NCBI RefSeq assembly: GCF_001705435.1
Contig: NZ_MDEN01000066.1
Coordinates: 248,001-312,000 of the forward strand
DNA length: 64,000 nt
DNA from: Pseudomonas graminis
Lineage (GTDB): Bacteria > Pseudomonadota > Gammaproteobacteria > Pseudomonadales > Pseudomonadaceae
Direction: 5' to 3'
The notes under the pieces were generated by a model. The model was not told the origin of the DNA. It saw nothing but the letters and a program-made list of their open reading frames with translations, and did not search any database. Shown piece after piece: positions 8,139 to 17,495 of the stretch. The first letter of the stretch is position 1. Each line of letters starts with the position of its first letter. The translations under genes were made by a program, and so were the position numbers.

Positions 8139-9437
8139 CTACTCGTGATTTACCGCCACCCCCTTCAGATAAGAAGCAGGCTCGGCGCCCATGTTTTCCA
8201 GTAATTTGGCGCTGTACCAGTCGATGAAGTTCACCACGCCGAACTCGTACGTTTTCGAATACGGCCCCGGCTGGTAAGCGACGGAGTTAATCCCGCGCTG
8301 GTTTTCTTCGGCCAGGCGGCGGTCCTGGTCGTTGGTGGCGTCCCAGACTTCACGCAGGCGAGCGACATCGTAGTCCACGCCCTCGACAGCATCCTTGTGG
8401 ACGAGCCACTTGGTGGTGACCAGGGTTTCCTGTGCGCTGACCGGCCACACGGTGAACACAATCACGTGGTCGCCCATGCAGTGGTTCCACGAGTGGGGAA
8501 GGTGCAGGATGCGCATCGAGCCCAGGTCAGGGTTCTGGATGCGCCCCATTAGCTTTTTGCTGCCTTGCTTGCCATCCATCGTCATCGAAACAGTGCCTTT
8601 GAGCAGCGGCATGCGCACGATGCGGTTGCGCAGGCCAAAGCTGGCGTGGGCGAACGGGATTTTTTCGGCCTCCCAGGCGGCGGCGGAGGCTGCAACGTGG
8701 TCCTTGAAGGCCTGGTCGGCGCGTGGGTCGGTGACGTCGTCCCACTCCAGCAAGGTATTCAGCAGCTCGGGATGCGAACCGTTGCAGTGGTAGCACTCGC
8801 GGTTGTTCTCCAGCACCAGCTTCCAGTTGGCTTTTTCGACCAGGGTGGTTTGCACCGCCACCTTGGTGTTCTCCATGTCATACGGTTCCATGTAGTGATT
8901 CAGCGTCTGCAGAAACGCGTCGATGGCGGGAGGGTTGCTGGCCATGCTGATGAAAATGTAACCACCCGCCACTTTGCAGTGCGCAGGCTTGAGGCCGAAC
9001 GCCTTCATGTCGAAGTCCGCACCCATCTCGGTGCCCGCGTACAGCAGGCGACCGTCGAGTTCGTACGTCCACTGGTGGTAAGGACAAACCAGCTTGGCGA
9101 CCTTGCCTTTTTCCTTGGTGCACAGGCGAGAACCGCGGTGGCGGCAGACGTTGTGGAACGCATTGATCGAGCCGTCCGGTCCGCGCACGACCAGGATCGG
9201 GTTCTTGCCGATCTGCAGGGTGAGGAAGTTACCTTTGGCCGGCACTTCACAGCTCATGCCCGCGATCAGCCACTCTTTCTGAAAGATTTCCTGCATGTCG
9301 ATTTCAAACAGCCGCTCATCGCTGTAGAAAGGCTGCGGCAGCGAGTAAGTGCGCTCGCGGGTGTGCAGCATCTCGGCAGTCGCCTTGCGCGCAGGTTCCA
9401 GCGGATCGCCCAAGCTCAGAGTTGCGGTGACGTCCAT
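8139..9437 (-). CDS. gbcA: Glycine betaine monooxygenase, Rieske oxygenase subunit GbcA
   Basis: 432 residues, normal for the family. The Rieske 2Fe-2S ligands are visible as C98-x-H100 and C118-x2-H121 (CRHRG and CPYHQW). The mononuclear iron site is seen in NRECYHCNGSHPE with His217 and His222. The enzyme demethylates glycine betaine to dimethylglycine, releasing formaldehyde, with electrons from GbcB. It is divergent from gbcB across a 329-base promoter region holding a CGACC/GGTCG dyad. Cytoplasmic; no signal peptide. Gene order with dgcAB and sox matches known Pseudomonas betaine catabolism, which makes the substrate assignment strong. Confidence 0.93.
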   Translation of the reverse strand: MDVTATLSLGDPLEPARKATAEMLHTRERTYSLPQPFYSDERLFEIDMQEIFQKEWLIAGMSCEVPAKGNFLTLQIGKNPILVVRGPDGSINAFHNVCRHRGSRLCTKEKGKVAKLVCPYHQWTYELDGRLLYAGTEMGADFDMKAFGLKPAHCKVAGGYIFISMASNPPAIDAFLQTLNHYMEPYDMENTKVAVQTTLVEKANWKLVLENNRECYHCNGSHPELLNTLLEWDDVTDPRADQAFKDHVAASAAAWEAEKIPFAHASFGLRNRIVRMPLLKGTVSMTMDGKQGSKKLMGRIQNPDLGSMRILHLPHSWNHCMGDHVIVFTVWPVSAQETLVTTKWLVHKDAVEGVDYDVARLREVWDATNDQDRRLAEENQRGINSVAYQPGPYSKTYEFGVVNFIDWYSAKLLENMGAEPASYLKGVAVNHE

Positions 9438-9641
9438 CTTTCAAGTCCTCAGGCCGCGCTTTGCGCAGTCTACGAATGTGGCTGATACGGTGGGTGTGTA
9501 GCGAAGCGCGCGAGGCGGCAGTGATTTCTGACGCCCAGGCCGATGGATAAAGAATCTGTAATGAATTGATGGCGAGTGTGGAGCCGGGCGCGACCTGAAC
9601 CTTATCCATGGGCGACATGGCCGAATCCGTTTCCGACGGCC

Positions 9642-9667
9642 CGACCCCTATAGACCGGGGCTGGTCG
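9642..9667. promoter_or_regulatory. Candidate operator in the gbcA-gbcB divergent promoter
   Basis: CGACC and GGTCG are separated by 16 bases (9642-9646 and 9663-9667), giving a 26-base dyad, about midway between the two divergent starts. GbdR, an AraC-family activator, is known to switch on gbcA and gbcB in Pseudomonas. This dyad is a candidate site by position and symmetry only; I have not matched it to the published motif. The rest of 9438-9766 shows nothing else clear. Confidence 0.35.
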
Positions 9668-9766
9668 CCATAAGTATGTGAATGTCGCTGATAGGTAAAT
9701 AGGCGGCTCGCGCGTTACGCAGAATCGCCACCATGAGAGGCCGACCGTCGGCCGTGGAGAGTGTGT

Positions 9767-10867
9767 ATGTCCCAGAGTTTCCTCAGCCCGGTCAACACCC
9801 AGACGTGGGCCAACGGCCGCCACCTGGTACGGGTCGTCAAAGTGATCCAGGAAACCTGGGACGTGCGCACGTTCTGCTTCATGGCCGACCAGCCGATTCT
9901 GTTCTTCTTCAAGCCAGGCCAGTTCGTCACCCTGGAGCTGGAAATCGACGGCGTGCCAATCATGCGCTCGTACACCATCTCCAGTTCGCCTTCGGTGCCC
10001 TACAGCTTCTCTATCACCATCAAACGTGTGCCCGGCGGCAAGGTTTCAAACTGGCTGCACGACACGCTGCACGAAGGCCAGGAGCTGGCGGTGCACGGGC
10101 CGGTGGGGCTGTTCAACGCCATCGACTTTCCGAATCCGAAAATCCTCTACCTCAGCGGCGGCGTCGGCATCACGCCGGTCATGTCCATGGCACGCTGGTA
10201 TTACGACACCAACGCCAACGTCGACATGGTCTTCGTGCACAGTTCGCGCTCGCCAAAAGACATCATCTACCACCGCGAGTTGGAGCAGATGGCGTCGCGA
10301 ATCAATAATTTCGCCCTGCACATCGTCTGTGAAAAGCACGGGTTGGGTGAGCCGTGGGCAGGTTATCGCGGTTATCTGAACCAGAAGATGCTCGAACTGA
10401 TGGCCCCGGATTTCATGGAGCGGGAGGTGTTCTGCTGCGGGCCGACGCCGTACATGAGTGCGGTCAAGCGGTTGCTTGAAGCCAACGGCTTCAACATGGC
10501 GCAGTACCACGAAGAATCCTTTGGCGCGACGCCACCGGAAGCCCGCGCCGACGCCGTGGAGCATGCCGAACAGGCCGCCGATGCGCCGGATCTCGATGTC
10601 GCTGAGTTGAATCAGGTGGAGTTCACCGACACCGGCAAGAGTATCCGCGTCGCGCCAGGCGAAACCGTCCATGCGGCGGCTGCCAAGCTTGGCCTGATGA
10701 TTCCCAAGGCGTGCGGCATGGGCATCTGCGGTACGTGCAAGGTGATGAAGCTAAGCGGGGAGGTCGAGATGGAACACAACGGCGGCATCACCGATGACGA
10801 CGTGGACGAAGGCTACATCCTGGCGTGCTGCAGCGTGCCGAAGGGGGATGTCCGGATTGAGTATTGA
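9767..10867 (+). CDS. gbcB: Glycine betaine monooxygenase, reductase subunit GbcB
   Basis: 366 residues. An upstream in-frame GTG exists at 9761, but GGAGAG five bases before the ATG at 9767 favours MSQSFLSPVNTQTW. Order of domains: FAD-binding ferredoxin-reductase type (RSYTISSSP near residue 67), NAD-binding (LSGGVGITPVMSMARW), and a C-terminal plant-type 2Fe-2S ferredoxin with cysteines in CGMGICGTCK near 316-324 and a final CC near 354. It passes electrons from NADH to GbcA. It is transcribed away from gbcA and followed by a hairpin terminator at 10901-10936. Confidence 0.93.
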   Translation: MSQSFLSPVNTQTWANGRHLVRVVKVIQETWDVRTFCFMADQPILFFFKPGQFVTLELEIDGVPIMRSYTISSSPSVPYSFSITIKRVPGGKVSNWLHDTLHEGQELAVHGPVGLFNAIDFPNPKILYLSGGVGITPVMSMARWYYDTNANVDMVFVHSSRSPKDIIYHRELEQMASRINNFALHIVCEKHGLGEPWAGYRGYLNQKMLELMAPDFMEREVFCCGPTPYMSAVKRLLEANGFNMAQYHEESFGATPPEARADAVEHAEQAADAPDLDVAELNQVEFTDTGKSIRVAPGETVHAAAAKLGLMIPKACGMGICGTCKVMKLSGEVEMEHNGGITDDDVDEGYILACCSVPKGDVRIEY

Positions 10868-10900
10868 GGCCTGACGCCGTCCTCAAACGTTCTCCGCGGC

Positions 10901-10936
10901 TTAAAGAGCCGACTCGGTCTGGAGTCGGCGCTTTAA
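10901..10936. terminator. Hairpin terminator between gbcB and the chemoreceptor gene
   Basis: 15-base arms (TTAAAGAGCCGACTC and its complement with one mismatch) enclose a six-base loop between two convergent genes. The A-rich and T-rich ends allow use in both directions. Confidence 0.75.
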
Positions 10937-10942
10937 CGTCGG

Positions 10943-12568
10943 TTAAACCTTGAAGCGCGCAACCATCCCGTTCAAATCCACGGCCAGGCGCGACAGCTCG
11001 TTGCTCGCTGCGCTGGTCTGGTTGGCACCTGTCGCAGATTGAGTCGACAGGTCGCGGATGTTGACCAGGTTGCGGTCCACTTCCCGAGCGACCTGGGCCT
11101 GCTCTTCCGCCGCGCTGGCGATCACCAGGTTGCGTTCATTGATTTCCACAACGGCGCTGTTGATGGTGTCCAGCGCAAGGCCTGCCCCCTTGGCGATGTT
11201 CAGGGTGGACTCGGCGCGTTCAGTGCTGCTGCGCATGGAGTTCACAGCCTGCTCGGTACCGCCCTGGATGCTGCCGATCATGCGCTCGATTTCGCTGGTT
11301 GACTGCTGAGTGCGGTGGGCGAGGGCGCGGACTTCATCGGCCACTACCGCAAACCCGCGACCCGCTTCACCCGCACGGGCCGCTTCAATGGCGGCATTGA
11401 GGGCCAACAGGTTGGTCTGGTCCGCCAGACCGCGGATCACATCCAGCACTTTGCCGATGTCACGGGATTCGTCCGCCAAGTTACCGATCAACGTGGAGGT
11501 GCTCTGCACATCAGTGCTCATGCGTTCGATGGCGGTGACGGTTTCCTGCACCAGATCACGGCCATCGCTGGCGGACTTCGTAGCGTTCTTCGACGCTTCC
11601 GAGGTGCTCACAGCGTTGCGTGCGACTTCTTCCACGGCGCTGGTCATTTGGTTGACCGCAGTGGCGGCCTGTTCGATTTCGTCGTTTTGCTTGGAGAGGC
11701 CGAGCGCGCTTTCGTCGGTGACAGCGTTCAGCTCTTCGGCGGCCGAAGCGAGCTGGGTCGCCGAACCGGAAATACGCTGCAGGGTGTCGCGCAGCTTGGA
11801 CTGCATCTTCAGCATCGCGGCCAGCAAACGGCCTGCTTCGTCGGTTCCGTTCACGTTGATGGTACGCGTCAGATCGCCTTCGGCAATGTCTTCAGCGGCG
11901 TTCAGTGCCGAAGCGATAGGTCGGGTGATGCTGTTGGTCAGCAACCAGGCGAACAACACGGTCAGCACAGTGGCAATGATCAGCAGCGTGACGACCATCG
12001 TGAACGCGGTCGAATACTGTTGAGTGGCCGTCGCACTGGCTTCATTGACCTGTTGGGTATTCATCTCAATCAGCTTGGCGAGCACCACGTTCATCTGGTC
12101 TGAGTTGGTCTGCAGATCGGCGCTGAGCAAACGGGTCAGCTCGATCATGTCGTTGGCCTGACTCAGCGTCTTCATACGGCTTTCGAGCTGGCGGTAGTCG
12201 TTGAGCAACTTGACGTACTGGTCGTAGGCCGACTGCTCTTCGGGCGCGGAAATCATCTTGGCGTAGATTGTCCGGGCGTCGTCGATCTGCTTGTTGCGCA
12301 TGGCAAACAATTCAGTGGTTTTCTGCAGCGTGTCGGGGTCGCGGTTCAGCATTAGGCGATAGGACAGAACACGCAGGCGAATGCTGCCTTCGGTCAATTT
12401 ATCCAGCGCCTTGATGCTCGGCATGCTTTTGGTGGCCATGGCGACGTTGGCGTTGTTGATTTTGTTCATTTGCGACAGAGCGAACACGCCCAGAATCAGC
12501 ATCAGGAGGCCGATGACGGCAAATCCGAGAAAAGCGCGGGGCGCTATATTCAAATTACGTAGGGACAT
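10943..12568 (-). CDS. Methyl-accepting chemotaxis protein
   Basis: 541 residues from the internal ATG ([14 protein letters not shown]); the longer frame upstream lacks a good start. A membrane helix ([20 protein letters not shown]) is followed by a periplasmic helical sensor of about 150 residues resembling the four-helix-bundle MCP type. A second membrane helix ([20 protein letters not shown]), a HAMP domain and the cytoplasmic signalling coiled coil come next. The hairpin tip is conserved ([20 protein letters not shown]). There is no C-terminal NWETF-like receptor-tether pentapeptide. Lying next to gbcB it might sense a betaine-related compound, but nothing in the ligand domain proves it. 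Confidence 0.9.
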   Translation of the reverse strand: MSLRNLNIAPRAFLGFAVIGLLMLILGVFALSQMNKINNANVAMATKSMPSIKALDKLTEGSIRLRVLSYRLMLNRDPDTLQKTTELFAMRNKQIDDARTIYAKMISAPEEQSAYDQYVKLLNDYRQLESRMKTLSQANDMIELTRLLSADLQTNSDQMNVVLAKLIEMNTQQVNEASATATQQYSTAFTMVVTLLIIATVLTVLFAWLLTNSITRPIASALNAAEDIAEGDLTRTINVNGTDEAGRLLAAMLKMQSKLRDTLQRISGSATQLASAAEELNAVTDESALGLSKQNDEIEQAATAVNQMTSAVEEVARNAVSTSEASKNATKSASDGRDLVQETVTAIERMSTDVQSTSTLIGNLADESRDIGKVLDVIRGLADQTNLLALNAAIEAARAGEAGRGFAVVADEVRALAHRTQQSTSEIERMIGSIQGGTEQAVNSMRSSTERAESTLNIAKGAGLALDTINSAVVEINERNLVIASAAEEQAQVAREVDRNLVNIRDLSTQSATGANQTSAASNELSRLAVDLNGMVARFKV

Positions 12569-12883
12569 TACGGTTCCAGAGAGGCCGCGATCCATGCGAG
12601 GCGAAAGAGAGAAGGGACAGAGATGCACGGTTTATCGGTCGTCTTCACGGGGACTTGATGCCGTTGCTCTGCGCTGCGCGGTTATGTCGCAGTCGATGAC
12701 CTGACGAGCAGCAGGAACAAGATCGCAAAAATGGAGTCAATCAGGGCCGCTATGCGTTTGCGGAATAGAGTTGTGGAGATGCTTGTTGGTCGGTGTAGTG
12801 GCATGAATGCCTTGATTTCACTGGTAGCTAAAGTGACTTTTCTTTATCGTACGCGCCCTTTGAAATTTGCCTGAGATATCAAA
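12569..12883. other. Intergenic region between divergent chemoreceptor and coiled-coil genes
   Basis: 315 bases between divergent genes, so promoters for both should lie here. The stretch near 12835-12880 is AT-rich and could hold the promoter of the rightward pair. I found no RNA gene or repeat. Confidence 0.4.
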
Positions 12884-13117
12884 ATGTTGGAAGCATCCCT
12901 AAGCCAGTTGGAAAAGCTCGTCAGTGACCTGGTACAGCACAATCAGGAGCTGCAGAACACGAACGCACAACTCGCCGAAGAGTTGAAACAAGCCAGGGAT
13001 GACAACGACAGTCTGCAGTTGAGCCTGATGGAGCAGGAAGAGAAACAGGGTGCAACGGCTGCGCGTATTCAGGCGTTGGTCGATCGCGCCACCAGCGTCA
13101 GCGCGGTTGACGCATGA
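12884..13117 (+). CDS. Small coiled-coil protein of the ZapA-partner type (TIGR02449-like)
   Basis: 77 residues, nearly all predicted helix: LSQLEKLVSDLVQHNQELQN, then TNAQLAEELKQARDDNDSLQ with heptad leucines. It ends four bases inside the next gene (ATGA overlap), so translation of the two is coupled. In pseudomonads a short coiled-coil protein of this kind normally precedes zapA, which supports a partnership in divisome regulation. No enzyme motif is present. The ribosome site is weak. Confidence 0.7.
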   Translation: MLEASLSQLEKLVSDLVQHNQELQNTNAQLAEELKQARDDNDSLQLSLMEQEEKQGATAARIQALVDRATSVSAVDA

Positions 13118-13416
13118 TCACCGATCAGGACGGCGCCAAGGTTATTTCCATCCTTGGCAACGACTACACGATCAAGGCACCTGCCGGCCAAGAGCAGACT
13201 TTGATGGACGCTGTGTCGATGCTGAAATCGGCACTGTTCGAAACCAAGCGCAGTTACCCGACGCTGATCGGCGACCGCTTGCTGGTGCTGGCGGCGTTGA
13301 ACCTGTGTTCAAAGCAGATCGAACTCAAGCAACAACATGCCGAAGCGCTGAGCCGTTATGAAGACAAGGTCAGCGCGACGGTCGAGGTGATCGAGAAGGT
13401 GATTGCTCAGGGGTGA
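13114..13416 (+). CDS. ZapA-like cell division protein
   Basis: 100 residues. The N-terminal half has the ZapA pattern (VISILGNDYTIKAPAGQEQT, then an Asp-Ala helix) and the middle matches the conserved core (IGDRLLVLAALNLCSKQIEL). The C-terminus is coiled coil (EALSRYEDKVSATVEVIEKV). ZapA binds FtsZ and bundles its filaments at mid-cell. The usual Pseudomonas zapA is followed by the 6S RNA gene and a 5-formyl-THF cyclo-ligase. Here the next gene is threonine aldolase, and the sequence is divergent, so this may be a second copy. A hairpin follows at 13426-13456. Confidence 0.72.
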   Translation: MITDQDGAKVISILGNDYTIKAPAGQEQTLMDAVSMLKSALFETKRSYPTLIGDRLLVLAALNLCSKQIELKQQHAEALSRYEDKVSATVEVIEKVIAQG

Positions 13417-13425
13417 GGCGCCGGT

Positions 13426-13456
13426 GCAGCCCATCCGCTGACTGCTGATGGGCTGC
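13426..13456 (+). terminator. Hairpin after the zapA-like gene
   Basis: Ten-base perfect arms (GCAGCCCATC and GATGGGCTGC) with an 11-base loop lie between convergent genes. There is no T-run, so termination efficiency is uncertain. Confidence 0.5.
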
Positions 13457-13483
13457 AACCTGCCGGTGACGGGCCAGCTGTTT

Positions 13484-14524
13484 TCAGCCTCCCATCACCA
13501 GCCGGATATCCGCTGCCAGCTCCCTTACGCGGGTTTTTTCGGTGTCCCACGAGCACATGAAGCGCGCGCCACCGACGCCGATGAAGGTGTAGAAGCGCCA
13601 GCCTCGTGCGGTCAGCGCAGCAATGGCCGCTTCCGATAATTGCAGGAAAACGCCGTTGGCCTGTACGGGGAACATCAATTCCACCCCGGGAATATCCTTG
13701 ACCAGATCCGCCAGCAACTGCGCGCAGCTATTCGCGTGGCGTGCGTGCTTGAGCCAGGCGTCGTTTTCCAGCAAACCTACCCACGGTGCCGACAGAAAAC
13801 GCATCTTCGAGGCGAGTTGCCCGGCCTGTTTGCAGCGGTAGTCGAAGTCTTCGGCGAGCTTGTGATTGAAGAACAGGATCGCCTCGCCCACTGCCATGCC
13901 GTTTTTGGTGCCGCCGAAGCACAGCACATCAACGCCGGCTTTCCAGGTCAGCTCCGCAGGCGAGCAACCCAGAAACGCGCAGGCATTGGCGAAGCGGGCA
14001 CCGTCCATGTGCAGGTTCAGGCCCAGCTCCTTGCAGGTCTCGCTGATGGCTTCGAGCTCTTGCGGCTGATACACGCTGCCCACTTCCGTGGCTTGGGTCA
14101 GCGTGACCACTCGGGGTTTCGGATAATGGATGTCGGCGCGTTTGAGCGCGACTTCACGAATGGACGCGGGTGTCAGCTTGCCGTTCTCGCTGCGTGCGGT
14201 CAGCAGTTTGGAGCCGTTGGAGAAGAACTCCGGCGCGCCGCATTCGTCGGTTTCGACGTGGGCGGTTTCCGAGCAAATGACGCTGTGGTAACTCTGGCAG
14301 AGGGATGACAGCGCCAGGGAGTTGGCCGCTGTGCCGTTGAAGGCGAAGAACACCTCGCAGTCTGTTTCGAACAACTGACGGAATTGATCGGCCGCGCGCG
14401 CTGTCCACTGGTCGTCGCCATAGGCACGCTGGTGCCCGTGGTTGGCTTGATCCATGGCCGCCCACGCCTCCGGGCAGATTCCCGAATAGTTGTCGCTGGC
14501 AAACTGCTGGCTTTGGTCTGACAT
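13484..14524 (-). CDS. ltaE: Low-specificity L-threonine aldolase
   Basis: 346 residues from the ATG (MSDQSQQFASDNYSGICPEA) preceded by AGGGA. It is a fold-type I PLP enzyme: the substrate/cofactor loop HMDGARFANA is followed by the PLP lysine in FGGTKNG near residue 207. Threonine aldolases cleave threonine or allo-threonine to glycine and acetaldehyde. The position between gbcB and glyA agrees with the glycine-centred theme of the window and with the order in other pseudomonads. Complete, no anomalies. Confidence 0.88.
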   Translation of the reverse strand: MSDQSQQFASDNYSGICPEAWAAMDQANHGHQRAYGDDQWTARAADQFRQLFETDCEVFFAFNGTAANSLALSSLCQSYHSVICSETAHVETDECGAPEFFSNGSKLLTARSENGKLTPASIREVALKRADIHYPKPRVVTLTQATEVGSVYQPQELEAISETCKELGLNLHMDGARFANACAFLGCSPAELTWKAGVDVLCFGGTKNGMAVGEAILFFNHKLAEDFDYRCKQAGQLASKMRFLSAPWVGLLENDAWLKHARHANSCAQLLADLVKDIPGVELMFPVQANGVFLQLSEAAIAALTARGWRFYTFIGVGGARFMCSWDTEKTRVRELAADIRLVMGG

Positions 14525-14623
14525 GGCCGGTTCCCTGTAATCGAAGCCTGCGACTGTAACCAAAGTTGATCGGTTTGGTCATGCATTCTTGCGTCGGAAA
14601 ATTCAGCCAGGCAGCGAAGCAAT

Positions 14624-15367
14624 ATGACCGAAACAAAATCAATGACCTTACCCGCGCGTGATCGCGCGCTGGACCTGCTCAAGTGGCTGGCGATGCTGAG
14701 CATGGTGATGGACCACCTGCGCTATGTCGGCTGGCACGCCAATTGGCTGTACGTACCGGGGCGCCTGGCATTCCCTTGGTTCTGCCTGGCGATCGCGGTC
14801 AACGTCGTGCGCACTGGCCGGCGCGAAGTGGATTCGTCGATCAAGTGGAAATATCTGGCCTGGCTGGCCGTGTTTTCTGTGATCGCGGAGCTGCCCTATC
14901 GGATTTACATGGCGGGTGAGGTCACGACGCTCAATGTATTGCCGACGCTGGCGCTGGGTTTGCTGGTTGCGCAGGGCGGGATGAGTCGGTCATGGCCGGC
15001 GCGGCTGCTGGGGATCGCTGCCCTGGTTATAGGTGTGCTGTTTGGACCGCAGTTGATGTTCGGCATGTATGGGGTGTTGCTGCCGCTCGCGTTTGTGCTC
15101 GTGCTGCGGACCTCGTTACTGCTGGCGATTGTGCCGGGGATTGTCTGCTTGTTGAGCAACGAGTGGCCGAAAATCATCGATGGCATGCTGTGGGGCGACC
15201 CGATTTCCATCGGCGCCCTGACGGCCTGTCTGCTGGCACCGCTGTTGGGGTTAGCGATTGTTCGCGGGCGCCCGGCATTCGGGGTGTGGCCGATGCGGCG
15301 GTGGGCGTACCTGATTTATCCGGTGCATTTTTTGTTGCTCTTCGGGCTGCGGCAGATCATCGAATGA
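14624..15367 (+). CDS. TraX family integral membrane protein
   Basis: 247 residues with about eight hydrophobic segments. The opening (RDRALDLLKWLAMLSMVMDH) is typical of TraX/acyltransferase-3-like proteins, and the end (WAYLIYPVHFLLLFGLRQII) is the conserved TraX C-terminus. F-plasmid TraX acetylates pilin; chromosomal Pseudomonas copies have no pilin context and probably modify another surface molecule. No tra genes are nearby, so conjugation is not implied. Divergent from ltaE, with a 99-base gap. Confidence 0.82.
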   Translation: MTETKSMTLPARDRALDLLKWLAMLSMVMDHLRYVGWHANWLYVPGRLAFPWFCLAIAVNVVRTGRREVDSSIKWKYLAWLAVFSVIAELPYRIYMAGEVTTLNVLPTLALGLLVAQGGMSRSWPARLLGIAALVIGVLFGPQLMFGMYGVLLPLAFVLVLRTSLLLAIVPGIVCLLSNEWPKIIDGMLWGDPISIGALTACLLAPLLGLAIVRGRPAFGVWPMRRWAYLIYPVHFLLLFGLRQIIE

Positions 15368-15430
15368 CGGTGGTTTGGAGGACATTTACGCAGCGTGTGC
15401 GCCCTGGGCTTTATGTTCTGACCTCCGACG

Positions 15431-15612
15431 CCTTCCCGGCTAAAGCCGGTCCTACTGTCGAACTCGGTGTATTAGTCGGACCGGCTTCCGCCGGGAAGAG
15501 GCCGGTGAGAACGCCATCAGTTTGCGGCGTGACGCCTGATGCCTTCCCGGCTGAAGCCGGTCCTACTGTCGAACTCAGTGTATTAGTCGGACCGGCTTCA
15601 GCCGGGAAGAGG
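15431..15612. repeat. Tandem doublet of REPINs
   Basis: Two nearly identical copies (15431-15501 and 15542-15612) each carry the arms CCTTCCCGGCTNAAGCCGGT and their inverse. They share the centre CCTACTGTCGAACTC and differ at only a few bases. The pair fills most of the 380-base gap between traX and the aminotransferase gene. The arm family differs from the GAGCTTGCTCGCGA REPINs elsewhere in the window. Confidence 0.88.
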
Positions 15613-15747
15613 CCTGTGTGAGCACCATCAGTTTCTCGGTGTCGCTCTAGACAAACCGCCGTCACCGCCCGTATCTTCCGCCTCAGGCCACCGCAGTGGC
15701 CAGCGTCGCTCGGACGGTTCCGGGCGCTTACGTCTTCAGAGGTTTCC

Positions 15748-16965
15748 ATGGCAGACCAAGGTTCGCCGCGCCGCTTTGCGCGCATCGATCGACTCCCCCC
15801 TTACGTGTTCAACATCACCGCCGAGCTGAAAATGGCTGCGCGTCGTCGTGGTGAGGACATCATCGACCTGAGCATGGGCAACCCCGACGGGGCAACGCCG
15901 CCGCACATCGTCGAGAAACTGGTCACCGTCGCCCAACGTGAAGACACTCACGGCTACTCGACTTCGCGTGGCATCCCGCGTCTGCGTCGGGCGATTTCCA
16001 GCTGGTATAAAAAACGCTACGACGTCGACATCGATCCAGAAGATGAAGCCATCGTCACCATCGGCTCCAAGGAAGGCCTGGCGCACTTGATGCTCGCCAC
16101 GCTGGATCAGGGCGACACCGTCCTGGTGCCGAACCCCAGTTACCCGATTCACATCTACGGCGCCGTGATCGCCGGCGCCCAGGTGCGCTCCGTGCCGCTG
16201 GTGCCGGGCGTGGACTTCTTCGCCGAGCTGGAGAAAGCCATTCGCGGCTCGATCCCCAAACCGAAGATGATGATTCTGGGTTTCCCATCCAATCCGACCG
16301 CTCAATGCGTCGAGCTGGATTTTTTCGAGCGCGTCGTTGCCCTTGCCAAACAGTACGACGTGCTGGTGGTTCACGACCTGGCCTACGCCGACATCGTTTA
16401 TGACGGCTGGAAAGCCCCGTCGATCATGCAGGTCCCAGGCGCCAAGGACATTGCGGTGGAGTTTTTCACCCTGTCCAAGAGCTACAACATGGCCGGCTGG
16501 CGCATCGGCTTCATGGTCGGCAATCCCGAGCTGGTCAATGCACTGGCGCGGATCAAGAGCTACCACGATTACGGCACGTTCACGCCGCTGCAAGTCGCCG
16601 CCATCGCTGCGCTGGAAGGCGATCAACAGTGCGTGCTCAACATCGCCGAGCAGTACCGCCAGCGTCGTAACGTGCTGGTCAAAGGTCTGCACGAACTGGG
16701 CTGGATGGTCGAAAACCCGAAAGCGTCGATGTACGTCTGGGCCAAGATTCCCGAGGCTTATGCGCACCTGGGGTCACTTGAGTTCGCGAAGAAACTGCTG
16801 GCCGTAGCCAAAGTCTGCGTGTCGCCTGGCGTCGGTTTTGGTGAATATGGCGACGACCATGTGCGCTTTGCGCTTATCGAGAATCAGGACCGCATCCGTC
16901 AGGCTGTACGCGGTATTCGCGGGATGTTCAGGGCGGATGGACTGCTGCCTGCGAAGTTGCTCTGA
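15748..16965 (+). CDS. alaC: Alanine/valine-type aminotransferase (AlaC family)
   Basis: 405 residues with AGAGG five bases before the ATG. Class I/II PLP aminotransferase: the cofactor region has [16 protein letters not shown], the Asn/Asp pair is in FPSNPTAQ and HDLAYADI, and the PLP lysine is in [11 protein letters not shown] near residue 245. E. coli AlaC makes alanine from pyruvate and glutamate; the pseudomonad relative is very similar. The terminator follows at 16979. A degenerate second copy of the last ~50 bases of this gene and its terminator lies at 18701-18836, on the far side of the orphan genes. Confidence 0.85.
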   Translation: MADQGSPRRFARIDRLPPYVFNITAELKMAARRRGEDIIDLSMGNPDGATPPHIVEKLVTVAQREDTHGYSTSRGIPRLRRAISSWYKKRYDVDIDPEDEAIVTIGSKEGLAHLMLATLDQGDTVLVPNPSYPIHIYGAVIAGAQVRSVPLVPGVDFFAELEKAIRGSIPKPKMMILGFPSNPTAQCVELDFFERVVALAKQYDVLVVHDLAYADIVYDGWKAPSIMQVPGAKDIAVEFFTLSKSYNMAGWRIGFMVGNPELVNALARIKSYHDYGTFTPLQVAAIAALEGDQQCVLNIAEQYRQRRNVLVKGLHELGWMVENPKASMYVWAKIPEAYAHLGSLEFAKKLLAVAKVCVSPGVGFGEYGDDHVRFALIENQDRIRQAVRGIRGMFRADGLLPAKLL

Positions 16966-16978
16966 TTCAATTATCAAA

Positions 16979-17010
16979 CTCTCCCTTGCAGTAGCAGGGG
17001 AGAGCTTAGG
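16979..17010 (+). terminator. Terminator of alaC
   Basis: Seven-base arms CTCTCCC and GGGAGAG (16979-16985 and 16998-17004) are followed by a T-rich run (CTTAGGTTTT), 13 bases after the alaC stop. Confidence 0.7.
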
Positions 17011-17072
17011 TTTTGCAAGCGTTTACAATTCATCGGTGACTCGTCGATCCTGTGAGGGTGGCGAAGTGGCGG

Positions 17073-17495
17073 TCACGATTTGGCCGGATCCTCCACGGTC
17101 TCAACGAGAAGCCTGACGACTGCCGTGTCTGTGCGTTCATCAAAAATAACTGTTTTATTGTAGACTTTATATTTGGTCGTAAAGTCGATGTGAATGTAGT
17201 CCTCGGCCTGAACCTGAAAGTAAAAGCCGTCAGTGATGCGATCAACCTCTGGTTTTTCGGTCGTCTTTTTTTGGCCTCCGGGTGTAGTGGCGTTATAGGC
17301 TACAGCGACTTCCCCTGTTGACGGGATGTAGGTGAAAACTCTGTATAAAACTACTTGTTCTCCGCCTCCGCCACCTTCAGGGTCTATCCATGAGTACCAG
17401 TCGCCAGGATAAACATAAAACAAGCCCTCATTGATCGAGAGGGGGCCCGCTGTTAGCTCTATATACTGTTTTTTATCGTTATTTGTGTCAGTCAT
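17073..17495 (-). CDS. Orphan hypothetical protein (140 aa), island gene 1
   Basis: Not recognised. The start ATG has AAGGA eight bases upstream. The sequence is rich in aromatic and beta-branched residues with a Gly run (PEGGGGGEQV near residue 40). It contains FYVYPGDWYSWIDP and a C-terminal strand-rich half (FYFQVQAEDYIHIDF), so an all-beta fold is likely. No signal peptide, membrane helix or catalytic motif is seen. GC content is lower than in neighbouring core genes. A CTGTCA-N4-TGACAG palindrome lies 168 bases upstream (17663-17678). The PGD(W/Y)Y motif recurs in island gene 2 (PGDYYAEN). Confidence 0.55.
   Translation of the reverse strand: MTDTNNDKKQYIELTAGPLSINEGLFYVYPGDWYSWIDPEGGGGGEQVVLYRVFTYIPSTGEVAVAYNATTPGGQKKTTEKPEVDRITDGFYFQVQAEDYIHIDFTTKYKVYNKTVIFDERTDTAVVRLLVETVEDPAKS

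Noticed and set aside
13417-13483. 6S RNA gene (ssrS) expected after zapA
   Set aside because: The gap is only 67 bases and is filled by a hairpin, too short for 6S RNA.
15431-15612. CRISPR-like array
   Set aside because: Only two copies, each an inverted-repeat REPIN; no spacers or cas genes.
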